DNA from: Candidatus Aquidulcis sp.
GTDB taxonomy: Bacteria > Chloroflexota > Anaerolineae > Anaerolineales > E44-bin32
Direction: 5' to 3'
Length of the DNA stretch: 6,097 nucleotides
Assembly (NCBI GenBank): GCA_020723365.1
Contig: DYJB01000165.1
Coordinates: 1-6,097 of the forward strand
Made by a program: the position numbers and the translations under genes. Positions 1 to 6,097 of this stretch are shown piece by piece. Each line of letters starts with the position of its first letter. Within the stretch, counting starts at the first letter, position 1. The notes under the pieces were generated by a model. It worked only from the letters and a program-made list of their open reading frames with translations, did not search any database and was not told where the DNA came from.

Positions 1-2
1 CC

Positions 3-935
3 CCCACACTACCCTCGTCGGAGATCACGCCGAAGGCCGACTACCTCAACCGTCGCGCCTTCCTGCGCGCCGCCGGACTGGTCGGAGCCAGCGCCCTGCT
101 CGCCGCCTGCGGCGTCACGCCGCCAGACGGCAGCTCACCCGGAGCCACAGCCTCCCCCGGCCCGCAGACGGACGAGGTCGGCGACGTCCTCACCAACTAC
201 CGGTCGGTGACCGGCTACAACAACTACTACGAATTCACGACCGACAAGGGAGGCGTGGCCGGCCTGGCCAAGGACTTCCGCACCCGCCCGTGGACGGTCG
301 AGGTCGGTGGTCTGGTCCACAAACCGGCGACGTTCGCCATCGACGACCTGCTCTCCTCCCTGCCGCAGGAGGAACGCATCTACCGTCTGCGTTGCGTCGA
401 AGGCTGGTCGATGGTCATCCCCTGGATGGGCTTCGAGCTCGGCCGGCTGCTGGAGCGCGTCGAGCCGATGGCCTCCGCAGCCTACGTCGGCTTCACGACG
501 CTGCTGGACCCTGAGCAGATGCCGGGCCAGCGCAGCCAGTTCTACCCCTGGCCGTACACCGAAGGCCTGCGGCTGGACGAAGCCCGGCACAACCTCACGC
601 TGCTGGCCACGGGGCTCTACGGTGAGGGTCTGCCGCCGCAGAACGGCGCGCCGCTGCGTCTGGTCGTGCCCTGGAAGTACGGCTTCAAGTCCATCAAGTC
701 GATCGTGCGCATTGATCTGCTCGAGAAGCCGCCCGCGACCCTTTGGAGCAGCATCGCCCCCAACGAGTACGGCTTTTACGCCAACGTCAACCCGCAGGTC
801 GACCATCCGCGCTGGTCACAGGCGTCCGAGCGGCGCATCGGCGAGGGCGGGCGCCGCGAGACGCTCATGTTCAACGGCTACGCCGATCTGGTGGGTGGGC
901 TGTACGCCGGGATGGACCTGGCGGCCAACTACTGA
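3..935 (+). CDS. msrP: MsrP (YedY family), protein-methionine-sulfoxide reductase catalytic subunit, 5'-partial
   Basis: Exported molybdopterin oxidoreductase that reduces methionine sulfoxide residues in envelope proteins, using electrons from MsrQ. The start codon lies left of the window. The visible N-terminus PSSEITP...YLNRR resembles the region just after the start in family members, so only about ten residues are probably missing. Numbering from the first full codon (310 residues visible): a twin-arginine motif NRRAFLR with R17-R18, a short hydrophobic stretch, and a lipobox-like LAAC ending at C36. The family block GYNNYYEF is at 71-78. C131 in RLRCVEGWSMV aligns with the cysteine that ligates molybdenum in E. 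coli YedY. Further family blocks follow: PEQMPGQ, GLPPQNGAPLRLVVPWKYGFKSIKSI and EYGFYANVNP.VDHPRWSQ.SER. The C-terminus ends at a natural TGA. The gene lies 8 bases before msrQ. Recognition is secure from near-continuous similarity to E. coli MsrP. The unusual point is the lipoprotein-type signal (see findings). Confidence 0.96.
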   Translation, partial: PTLPSSEITPKADYLNRRAFLRAAGLVGASALLAACGVTPPDGSSPGATASPGPQTDEVGDVLTNYRSVTGYNNYYEFTTDKGGVAGLAKDFRTRPWTVEVGGLVHKPATFAIDDLLSSLPQEERIYRLRCVEGWSMVIPWMGFELGRLLERVEPMASAAYVGFTTLLDPEQMPGQRSQFYPWPYTEGLRLDEARHNLTLLATGLYGEGLPPQNGAPLRLVVPWKYGFKSIKSIVRIDLLEKPPATLWSSIAPNEYGFYANVNPQVDHPRWSQASERRIGEGGRRETLMFNGYADLVGGLYAGMDLAANY

Positions 936-943
936 TCCCTGGC

Positions 944-1648
944 ATGACCGTTTCCTCCGACACGCCTCGATCGTGGATGGACGGCTGGCGGCGCCGCCTG
1001 TCCGGACTCGACCTCGGCCGCTGGCTGGTGCACCTTGCGGCGCTCCTGCCTGCCCTGTGGATCCTGGCGGCGCTGGCGGGAGGCGGGCAGTTCGTCAATC
1101 CCTATCAGGCCGTCGAGCAGCGCACCGGCAGGATCGCACTGATCCTGCTCAGCCTGTCCCTGGCCTGCTCGCCGGCCAACCTGATCTTCGGCTGGCGCTG
1201 GGCGCTGCGGCACCGGCGCACGCTCGGCCTGTACGCCTTCGCCTACGCCGCCGTTCATCTGGTCATCCTGGTGGCCCTCGACTACGGCTTCGCCCTGCGA
1301 CTGCTGCGCGCCGACCTCTCGGGCAAGCCCTTCATCTGGATCGGCGCCGCCAGCCTGCTGATCCTGGCCGCACTGGCCGCCACCTCGTTCCCCGTGTGGA
1401 AGAAACGCCTGGGGCGCAACTGGAAGCGCCTCCACCGCCTGGCCTACCTGGCGGCTCTGCTCGTCATCGTGCATTTCTTCTGGGCGCGCAAAGGGAACCT
1501 GGCCACCCTCAGCGGTGACGTCCTCCTGCCCCTTTCGTACGGCCTGGCCGTGGCCGGGCTCCTGATCCTGCGCCTGCCTGCTATTCGTCGCTGGGCTGCA
1601 GCGCGCGGCCGCCCGGCCTCACCCCTGCAGGCGAGGCCGGATCGCTAG
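944..1648 (+). CDS. msrQ: MsrQ (YedZ family), heme-binding membrane subunit of the MsrPQ system
   Basis: Integral membrane cytochrome b of the ferric-reductase-like fold. It takes electrons from a cytoplasmic flavin/reductase source and hands them to MsrP outside the membrane. The protein has 234 residues, slightly longer than the roughly 210 of E. coli MsrQ. Six hydrophobic segments are visible, near 28-45, 64-82, 94-112, 130-147, 167-180 and 193-209. H105 (in AYAAVHLVIL), H164 (KRLHRLAYL) and H177 (VIVHFFWARK) have the spacing of the heme-ligand histidines of E. coli MsrQ. The family motif NPYQAVEQRTG sits at 52-62 and SPANLIFGWRWALRHRRTLGLYAF follows. The reading frame is open further upstream inside msrP, but ATG 944 is chosen because it follows the msrP stop by 8 bases and gives the usual N-terminus. 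No strong Shine-Dalgarno is seen, so translation is probably coupled to msrP. The R/P/A-rich last 20 residues look unstructured. No flavin domain is fused. Confidence 0.95.
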   Translation: MTVSSDTPRSWMDGWRRRLSGLDLGRWLVHLAALLPALWILAALAGGGQFVNPYQAVEQRTGRIALILLSLSLACSPANLIFGWRWALRHRRTLGLYAFAYAAVHLVILVALDYGFALRLLRADLSGKPFIWIGAASLLILAALAATSFPVWKKRLGRNWKRLHRLAYLAALLVIVHFFWARKGNLATLSGDVLLPLSYGLAVAGLLILRLPAIRRWAAARGRPASPLQARPDR

Positions 1649-1710
1649 CCCCCACCGACCCGGATCCTCCAGGCCGGACACCGGCACCTTGCCTGTGCAG
1701 GAATCGAAAC

Positions 1711-1729
1711 GTGACACTACAATCCAGCC
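1711..1729 (+). promoter_or_regulatory. Putative promoter (-10 TACAAT) upstream of the glycosyltransferase gene
   Basis: TACAAT at 1718-1723 matches a bacterial -10 box at five of six positions, in an otherwise G+C-rich gap. It lies 63 bases before the chosen ATG, with TTGCCT at 1689-1694 too far upstream (23-base spacer) to be a normal -35. The surrounding bases match, at 14 of 19 positions, those around the TATAAT box before the LuxR-type gene near 3394, which supports a real signal. No good -35 is present. Confidence 0.4.
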
Positions 1730-1773
1730 TCGACTGCTGACCCCGCCCTCGCGCCGCCGATCACCAGGACCCT

Positions 1774-1781
1774 GAGGAAGG
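1774..1781 (+). promoter_or_regulatory. Ribosome binding site that decides the glycosyltransferase start
   Basis: GAGGAAGG is a strong Shine-Dalgarno match. The frame also offers a GTG at 1781, but that codon overlaps the site itself. ATG 1787 lies 5 bases after the site's last G (9 after the GAGG core), so ATG 1787 is the better start. Confidence 0.7.
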
Positions 1782-1786
1782 TGCCG

Positions 1787-2752
1787 ATGCCGAAGAAGCC
1801 AGCCTCCACCAACCCCACGCTGGCCGTCGTCGTGCCGGTGTTCAACGAGCAGGCGGCGCTTCCGGCGTTCCACGCCCGGCTGACCGGCGTCCTCGAGTCG
1901 CTCCCGAACGCCTGGCGCCTGCTGTATGTGGATGACGGCTCGGTCGACGAGACCCCGCACCTGTTGCAGGCCCTGTCGGCTGCCGACGAGCGCGTGCGCG
2001 TCCTGCACCTCAGCCGGAACTTCGGCCACCAGGCGGCGCTCACTGCCGGGCTCGACCACGCCGACACGGAGCTCGTCATCACGCTCGACGGCGACGGCCA
2101 GCACCCGCCGGAGCTGATCCCGGAGATGGTCCGCTTGCACGCCGCCGGCTACGACATTGTCCAGACGCAGCGCCTCGACACCGCCGGCACCTCGGCCTTC
2201 AAACGCTGGACGGCCGGCGGCTTCTACGCCTTCCTCAACCGCATCAGCGACACGCACGTTGAGCCGGGGGCGGCGGACTTCCGCCTGCTGTCGCGCGCCG
2301 CCGCCGACGGGCTGCGCCAGATGCGCGAGCACCACCGCTTCCTGCGCGGCATGGTCTCCTGGATGGGCTTCCGCACCGTCATCCTGCCCTACCAACCTGC
2401 CAGGCGTATGGCCGGCACGTCCAAGTACTCGCTGCGCAAGATGGTGCGCCTGGCGCTGGACGCCGCCTTCTCCTTCTCGCTGGCCCCGCTGTGGATCGGC
2501 ATGAGCGTCGGCGGAGTGTTCTTCTTGCTGGCCATCGCCGAGGCAGCCTACGTCCTCAGCTTCTGGTTGCGCGGGCAGGCCGGAGCACTGGCGCCGGGAT
2601 GGTCTTCGCTCATGTTCATGCTGCTGATCGTCGGCGGCGTGCTCACCACGCTGCTAGGATTCATCGGCGTTTACGTTGGCTACATCTTCCAGGAGGCCAA
2701 GGGGCGCCCGATCTACCTGACGCGGCCGGGGCCTCCACCTCCGCCGGCCTGA
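1787..2752 (+). CDS. Family 2 glycosyltransferase, polyprenyl-phosphate sugar transferase (GtrB/DPM1-like)
   Basis: Likely moves a sugar from a nucleotide-sugar to polyprenyl phosphate on the cytoplasmic membrane face, giving a lipid-linked donor for glycan or lipid modification. The 321 residues fit the GtrB/YfdH/ArnC group (usually about 300-330). A GT-A domain spans about 11-230: VPVFNE at 16-21, DDGS at 49-52, SRNFGHQAALTAGLDHA at 76-92, the DxD metal/nucleotide site D101-G-D103 followed by GQHPPE, GAADFRLLSR at 161-170, and the RxxAGxSKYSLRKM block ending near 219. Two hydrophobic helices follow at about 235-260 and 272-301, then YIFQEAKGRPIYL, typical of the group. The last residues are a run of prolines. 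The gene has its own gap and signals on both sides, so it is probably a single transcription unit. No GtrA-type flippase or large membrane glycosyltransferase lies beside it, so the sugar (glucose, mannose or other) and final acceptor cannot be named. Confidence 0.9.
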   Translation: MPKKPASTNPTLAVVVPVFNEQAALPAFHARLTGVLESLPNAWRLLYVDDGSVDETPHLLQALSAADERVRVLHLSRNFGHQAALTAGLDHADTELVITLDGDGQHPPELIPEMVRLHAAGYDIVQTQRLDTAGTSAFKRWTAGGFYAFLNRISDTHVEPGAADFRLLSRAAADGLRQMREHHRFLRGMVSWMGFRTVILPYQPARRMAGTSKYSLRKMVRLALDAAFSFSLAPLWIGMSVGGVFFLLAIAEAAYVLSFWLRGQAGALAPGWSSLMFMLLIVGGVLTTLLGFIGVYVGYIFQEAKGRPIYLTRPGPPPPPA

Positions 2753-2959
2753 GGCGTCATCCCCGCCGTCTCACGCCTGGCGCCATAGCCTGGGGCGAAT
2801 GGGCCGGTGAGCCTGCGACGTCTTGCCATCTGAACGAGACAGCCTGCACTTGGACGCCGGGCGCCCCTCAGGCCTTTCCGCAGCCCAGGACCCGGCTCCC
2901 TTCGGAAACCCGCCTGCCAGCCAATTTGCCCAGGAGCGCCGGGGCGGTCCCATAGAGAT

Positions 2960-2967
2960 AAGGAAGG
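2960..2967 (+). promoter_or_regulatory. Ribosome binding site of the DUF5519 gene
   Basis: AAGGAAGG lies just before ATG 2971 (the AGGA core leaves a 6-base spacer). It supports ATG 2971 over the next in-frame ATG at 3010, which has no comparable site. The 218-base gap before it (from 2753) holds no gene I can support. TTGCCC at 2926 could be part of a promoter, but no convincing -10 stands at normal spacing. Confidence 0.6.
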
Positions 2968-2970
2968 ATC

Positions 2971-3333
2971 ATGAGCAACGCAGCTCCCTCCGCCCGGATC
3001 GGGGAAGCCATGGAACGCCTCGACGGGGTGACGGCCTCCCCGCACCGCTTCGGCGGTACCGAGTACCGCCTTGGCCGACGCGAGCTTGGTCACATCCACG
3101 GCGACGCCCTTGTTGACGTTCCCTTCCCGCGTCGCATCCGGGATGAGGTCATCGCCCAGGGGTTGGCCGAGCCGCACCACTTGCTGCCGGAGACCGGCTG
3201 GGTGAGCTGCTTCCTGCGCCGGCCGGAGGATGTGGAGCACGCCATTGCGCTCCTGCAGCGATCGTATGCTCTGGCTCTGGAGCAGCGCAGCCGGAGACTC
3301 GCCCCGGACTCGGACGAGAGCTCCTCGGCCTGA
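2971..3333 (+). CDS. Small DUF5519 / 'luciferase family' domain protein
   Basis: A 120-residue soluble protein with no signal peptide or membrane segment. I recognise it as the family annotated 'luciferase domain-containing protein' (DUF5519). The core runs from about 20 to 102: PHRFGGTEYRLGRRELGHIHGD at 24-45, then LVDVPFPRRIRDEVI at 47-61, AEPHHLLPETGWVSCFLR at 66-83 and a final helix PEDVEHAIALLQRSYALALEQ. The most striking positions are H41 and H43 in GHIHGD, P51 and P53, H69-H70 and W77. The Ser/Asp-rich tail after about 105 looks disordered. Known members are small and mostly uncharacterised. The family name does not show that this protein emits light, and no luciferin or lux genes are nearby. 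It has its own ribosome binding site and a hairpin 8 bases after its stop, so it appears monocistronic. The biochemical role is unknown. The family call is from memory of the motif pattern, not a search. Confidence 0.82.
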   Translation: MSNAAPSARIGEAMERLDGVTASPHRFGGTEYRLGRRELGHIHGDALVDVPFPRRIRDEVIAQGLAEPHHLLPETGWVSCFLRRPEDVEHAIALLQRSYALALEQRSRRLAPDSDESSSA

Positions 3334-3340
3334 CGATGCC

Positions 3341-3362
3341 CCGGCAAGGCTTTGCCTTCCGG
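3341..3362 (+). terminator. Hairpin after the DUF5519 gene, possible terminator
   Basis: CCGG-c-AAGGC pairs with GCCTT-CCGG around a TTT loop: nine base pairs with one bulged C. It starts 8 bases after the stop codon. No T run follows, so it is either an intrinsic terminator of the T-poor kind or only a 3'-end stabilising structure. Its place between a stop codon and the next promoter-like box favours transcript-end formation. Confidence 0.45.
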
Positions 3363-3386
3363 ATCGCCTCGCACCCCACTCCGCCA

Positions 3387-3405
3387 GTGCATCTATAATC
3401 CATCC
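3387..3405 (+). promoter_or_regulatory. Putative promoter (-10 TATAAT) of the LuxR-family regulator
   Basis: A perfect TATAAT lies at 3394-3399 in a G+C-rich gap, 31 bases before ATG 3431, implying a short leader of about 25 bases. No -35-like hexamer is visible at 16-18 bases upstream, which may mean activator dependence or a different sigma-factor preference. The flanks resemble the TACAAT region near 1718. Confidence 0.5.
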
Positions 3406-3408
3406 AGC

Positions 3409-3420
3409 GGACCAGGGTCC
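3409..3420 (+). promoter_or_regulatory. Short inverted repeat at the expected transcription start, possible operator
   Basis: GGACC-AG-GGTCC is a perfect 5+5 inverted repeat beginning 10 bases after the TATAAT box and ending 10 bases before the start codon of the regulator. The position suits an operator or a small leader hairpin. A repeat of this length can arise by chance in such sequence, so support is weak. Confidence 0.2.
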
Positions 3421-3430
3421 CTTCAGCTCG

Positions 3431-6097
3431 ATGAACCTGCTCCAGACGAAGGTGCGCATCCCGCCCGTTCGCCGCGAGCTCGTGCCGCGGGCGCGACTGC
3501 ACACCGTGCTACAGGAAGGCCTCGATCGCCGCCTGATCCTGGTCTCGGCGCCGGCCGGGTTCGGCAAGACAACGCTCGTGTGCGACTGGCTGGAGACGCT
3601 CGGCCTGCCGGTTGCCTGGCTCTCGCTGGACGAGCAGGACAATGCCTGGCCGCGCTTCCTGGCCTACCTGCTGGCCAGCCTGCAGGGGATCGATCCGGCG
3701 GTCGGCGCCGGAATGCTCGGGGCGCTCGAATCGCCGCAGCGCCCTCCGCTCGACAGTCTGCTTGAGGCGCTGCCGGAGGAGCTCGCCGCGCTGCGCCGTC
3801 CCTTCATGCTCGTGCTGGACGATTTCCATGTCATCCTCGACCCGCAGGTTCACGAGCTCCTGACCTACATCATCGATAACCAGCCGCCCGGCATGCACCT
3901 GGTCCTCTCCGGGCGAGCCGATCCCCCCTGGCCCATCGGCAGGCTGCGCGCCGCCGGTGCGCTGACCGAGGTGCGCGCCGGAGATCTGCGCTTCACTCTG
4001 GACGAAGCCGGCCGTCTGCTGAACCAGGGCCTGCACCTCAATCTGACCGACGTCGATCTGTCCACCCTGGAAGCGCGCACCGAAGGCTGGGTCACCGGGC
4101 TGCACCTGGCCGCCCTCTCGCTGCAGAACGCTTCCGACCGGCACGGGTTCGTGCAGGCCTTTGCCGGCAGCGATCGCTTTGTGCTCGACTACCTGATGGA
4201 AGAGGTCCTCGCCCAGCAGCCGCCAGATGTATGCAGTTTCCTGCTTCAGACCAGCCTGCTCGACCGCTTCAGCGCCTCGCTCTGCGATCACGTCCTCGAC
4301 CGCAGCGACAGCCAGGCGATGCTGCGCCGGCTGGAGGCCGCCAACCTGTTCGTCGTGGCGCTCGACAGTGAGCGGCTTTGGTTCGCCTTCCACTCCCTGA
4401 TGCGCAGCTTCCTGCGCTCGGTGCAGCTTCAGCGCGACCCGGGCGGCGCAGCGGAGGCCTTCCGCCGCGCCAGCCTGTGGTATGAGGCCAACGGCGACAT
4501 CATCGACGCCATCCAGTACGCCCTCGAGGGGCGTGACCATGAACGCATCGGGCAGCTGATCCGCGCCAATGGATTGGCCCTCGTCTTCCAGGGGGAGCTG
4601 GAAACGGTGCTCGGCTGGCTGCATGCCTACTCCGAGACCTGGCTGCGGGCGGGGCCCTGGCTTCGCATCGCGCAGCTGTGGGCGCACTCCTTCTCCGGCG
4701 AAGCTTCCACCATGGGAGAGGAGCTGGGCGAGTCACGCGAGCTGGTGCGGGAAGGGCTGCGCGCCCTCGAGGACGATACCGATTCCAGGAAGGTGGTCGA
4801 GCTGCGCCACGCGCTGGCTCACATGACCGCCATCGAGTCCAACCTGGCCGTGATGGATGGGCGCCACGCCGACGCAGTGCGCCTGGCGCGCCAGGCGCTG
4901 GCGGCCCTGCCGCTCAGCGATCGGACGACCCGGCGCTACGCCTTTGTGTGCCTGGGCATGGCGTTGCGCCACCAGGGAGAACTGGGGGCGGCAGCCGATG
5001 CCCTGTCTGAGGCCGACAGCCCTGGCCAGGATCTCGAGCGGGCCCCGGCGCCCGCCCGCGGCCTGGCCACGCTGGCCGGGATCCAGATCTGGATGGGCCA
5101 GCTGGATGAAGCCGAAGCCACCTGCCGGCGCATCCTGGCCCTGCACGAGGACTACCTGCGCCGCTGCGGACGACGCCTGCCGATCGCGGCCTTCGGCTTC
5201 GCACGCTTGAGCGAGGTTCAGCGCCAGCGCAACCGACTCGAGGAAGCCCTGCGGGCGGCCCGCGAGAGCCGCACCCTTGCCGAGCAGTGGCAGCAGACCG
5301 ATGCGCTCTTCGAGAGCTACACCCATCTGGCCAGGGTCCTGCAGGCCGCCGGCGACCCGGCTGCTGCGCTCAGCCTGCTGCACCGCCTCCAGCGGGTGGT
5401 GCAGGAGCGCTCCCCGTGGCTGCACGCCTTGACCCGGGCGGAGGAGGCACGGCTGTGCCTCCGCAGCGCCCACGATCCCGCCTGTCTCGAGCGAGCCCGC
5501 GCCTGGGAGCGAGAGAACCGCCTCCCGCCGGATGGGGACTTCGTCTTCCGCGACCATCCCCTGTACCTGGCGCACGCCCAGCTCCTGCTGCACGAGTCCC
5601 GGACGGACCGCGCCCAGGCCCAGGCCGGCCTTGCCCTCGCCCGGCGTATCCAGCGCCTGCTCGAGCCCACGGGTGCCCTGGGCTTGCAGCTCGAAGCCGA
5701 ATTTCTGTGTGCCTTGTTTGAGGCCAGCCTGGGATCACCCGAGGAGGCGCTGGCCCACATGCTCGACTGTCTGCATCGGGCCGAACCGCGCGGCTATGTG
5801 CGGCTCTTCCTCGACTATGGGCCTGCCGCCGACGCCCTGCTGGCCAGAGTCCCCGTCACCGATTCCGCCTACGCCTACGCCCTGTCACTGCGCCAGGTGC
5901 CAGCGCCGAAGGCCACCGCCGCTCCCGTAAGCCCGGCGGCCGATGCGCCCCGCCGGCCCGCGCTCGAAGAGCCGCTCAGCCAGCGCGAGCTGGAGGTCCT
6001 GCGCCTGCTGGCCTCGACGCTCTCCAGTTCCGAGATCGCCGACGAGCTGTGCGTTGCAACCAGCACGGTCCGGTCTCGCACCAAAGCGGTCTACGGC
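3431..6097 (+). CDS. LuxR-family transcriptional regulator of the large MalT-like (STAND ATPase-TPR-HTH) type, 3'-partial
   Basis: Cytoplasmic ATP-dependent transcription activator; in family members a small ligand plus ATP triggers oligomerisation and DNA binding. It is open for 889 codons and runs off the right edge. MalT-type proteins are about 900 residues, so only about 20 are missing. The start fits the family N-terminus LLQTKVRIPPVRRELVPRARL. Walker A is APAGFGKTT at 40-48. Walker B is LVLDDFH with D130-D131. SGRADPPWPIGRLRA with R162 follows, then ADLRFT-like GDLRFTLDEA. TEGWVTGLHLAALSLQ has W220, and FAFHSLMRSFLR has H321 in the winged-helix part. From about 400 to 800 lies an alpha-helical TPR-like sensor region, with repeat-like units such as GRHADAVRLARQAL (from 477), GQLDEAEA (from 556), NRLEEALRAARE (from 601) and GDPAAALSLL (from 641). 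A Pro/Ala-rich linker (about 824-848) leads to the LuxR HTH from L849 (LSQRELEVLRLLA... then SSEIADELCVATSTVRSRTKAVYG). It is not malT by context, since no maltose genes adjoin; ligand and targets are unknown. Confidence 0.94.
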   Translation, partial: MNLLQTKVRIPPVRRELVPRARLHTVLQEGLDRRLILVSAPAGFGKTTLVCDWLETLGLPVAWLSLDEQDNAWPRFLAYLLASLQGIDPAVGAGMLGALESPQRPPLDSLLEALPEELAALRRPFMLVLDDFHVILDPQVHELLTYIIDNQPPGMHLVLSGRADPPWPIGRLRAAGALTEVRAGDLRFTLDEAGRLLNQGLHLNLTDVDLSTLEARTEGWVTGLHLAALSLQNASDRHGFVQAFAGSDRFVLDYLMEEVLAQQPPDVCSFLLQTSLLDRFSASLCDHVLDRSDSQAMLRRLEAANLFVVALDSERLWFAFHSLMRSFLRSVQLQRDPGGAAEAFRRASLWYEANGDIIDAIQYALEGRDHERIGQLIRANGLALVFQGELETVLGWLHAYSETWLRAGPWLRIAQLWAHSFSGEASTMGEELGESRELVREGLRALEDDTDSRKVVELRHALAHMTAIESNLAVMDGRHADAVRLARQALAALPLSDRTTRRYAFVCLGMALRHQGELGAAADALSEADSPGQDLERAPAPARGLATLAGIQIWMGQLDEAEATCRRILALHEDYLRRCGRRLPIAAFGFARLSEVQRQRNRLEEALRAARESRTLAEQWQQTDALFESYTHLARVLQAAGDPAAALSLLHRLQRVVQERSPWLHALTRAEEARLCLRSAHDPACLERARAWERENRLPPDGDFVFRDHPLYLAHAQLLLHESRTDRAQAQAGLALARRIQRLLEPTGALGLQLEAEFLCALFEASLGSPEEALAHMLDCLHRAEPRGYVRLFLDYGPAADALLARVPVTDSAYAYALSLRQVPAPKATAAPVSPAADAPRRPALEEPLSQRELEVLRLLASTLSSSEIADELCVATSTVRSRTKAVYG

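Noticed and set aside
1671..1689. GCCGG-ACA-CCGGC hairpin after msrQ as a terminator
   Set aside because: Only five base pairs with a three-base loop and no T run; too weak to call, though its place after msrQ would fit.
2752..2778. AGGCGT ... ACGCCT repeat just after the glycosyltransferase stop
   Set aside because: Six pairs around a 15-base loop with no T run is not a credible terminator.
2875..2908. TTTCCG ... CGGAAA inverted repeat with a 22-base loop upstream of the DUF5519 gene
   Set aside because: Six-base arms with a loop this long are expected by chance about once in a gap of this size; no nearby promoter fixes it in a transcript.
2823..3116. 97-codon + strand frame starting with TTG in the gap before the DUF5519 gene
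   Set aside because: No ribosome binding site, a rare start codon, a low-complexity translation, and it overlaps the DUF5519 gene in another frame.
2713..3642. 309-codon minus-strand open frame spanning the gap and the DUF5519 gene
   Set aside because: No recognisable domain. It overlaps the DUF5519 gene, the promoter-like box and the regulator start, all better supported on the + strand.
3509..4687. 392-codon open frame on the minus strand, plus several other long minus-strand and alternative-frame openings
   Set aside because: They lie inside well-recognised genes on the + strand, have low-complexity Arg/Gly/Ala-rich translations and no family motifs. Long antisense openings are expected from the codon bias of G+C-rich genes.
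2971..6097. A quorum-sensing or bioluminescence system, because a 'luciferase-family' gene precedes a 'LuxR-family' gene
   Set aside because: Both are family names only. The regulator is MalT-type with no autoinducer-binding domain, the small protein is DUF5519 and unlike bacterial LuxA/LuxB, no synthase is present, and a hairpin and promoter-like box separate the two genes.

Overview
The window is G+C-rich (roughly two-thirds or more by eye). It holds five genes, all on the + strand; the first is cut by the left edge and the last by the right edge. No RNA gene, mobile element, CRISPR array or long repeat is visible. The mix suggests a bacterium of the Chloroflexota (Anaerolineae-like) or a similar high-GC lineage: a Tat-exported MsrP with a lipoprotein cysteine, a small DUF5519 'luciferase-family' protein, a GtrB-type glycosyltransferase and a very large MalT-like LuxR regulator. 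This placement is inferred from gene content only.

Left third (3-1648): the msrP-msrQ pair, 8 bases apart and almost certainly one operon. MsrP is the exported molybdopterin enzyme that reduces methionine sulfoxide in oxidised envelope proteins. MsrQ is its heme-containing membrane partner, which passes electrons from the cytoplasmic side across the membrane.

Middle (1649-3362): a 138-base gap with a TACAAT promoter-like motif and a clear Shine-Dalgarno leads into a family 2 polyprenyl-phosphate glycosyltransferase with two C-terminal membrane helices. A 218-base gap with no convincing gene follows, then a 120-residue DUF5519 protein with a good ribosome binding site and a hairpin just after its stop.

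Right half (3363-6097): a TATAAT box lies 31 bases upstream of a MalT-type STAND ATPase / TPR / LuxR-HTH regulator. It is open for 889 codons and runs off the window inside its DNA-binding domain, probably about 20 residues short of its end. Its targets and effector are not visible here.

Apart from msrPQ, the genes look like independently transcribed neighbours, not parts of one pathway. I see no convincing undescribed system. The most checkable oddities are a 19-base promoter-like motif shared by two genes, the lipoprotein-type Tat signal on MsrP, and the DUF5519 gene of unknown function.
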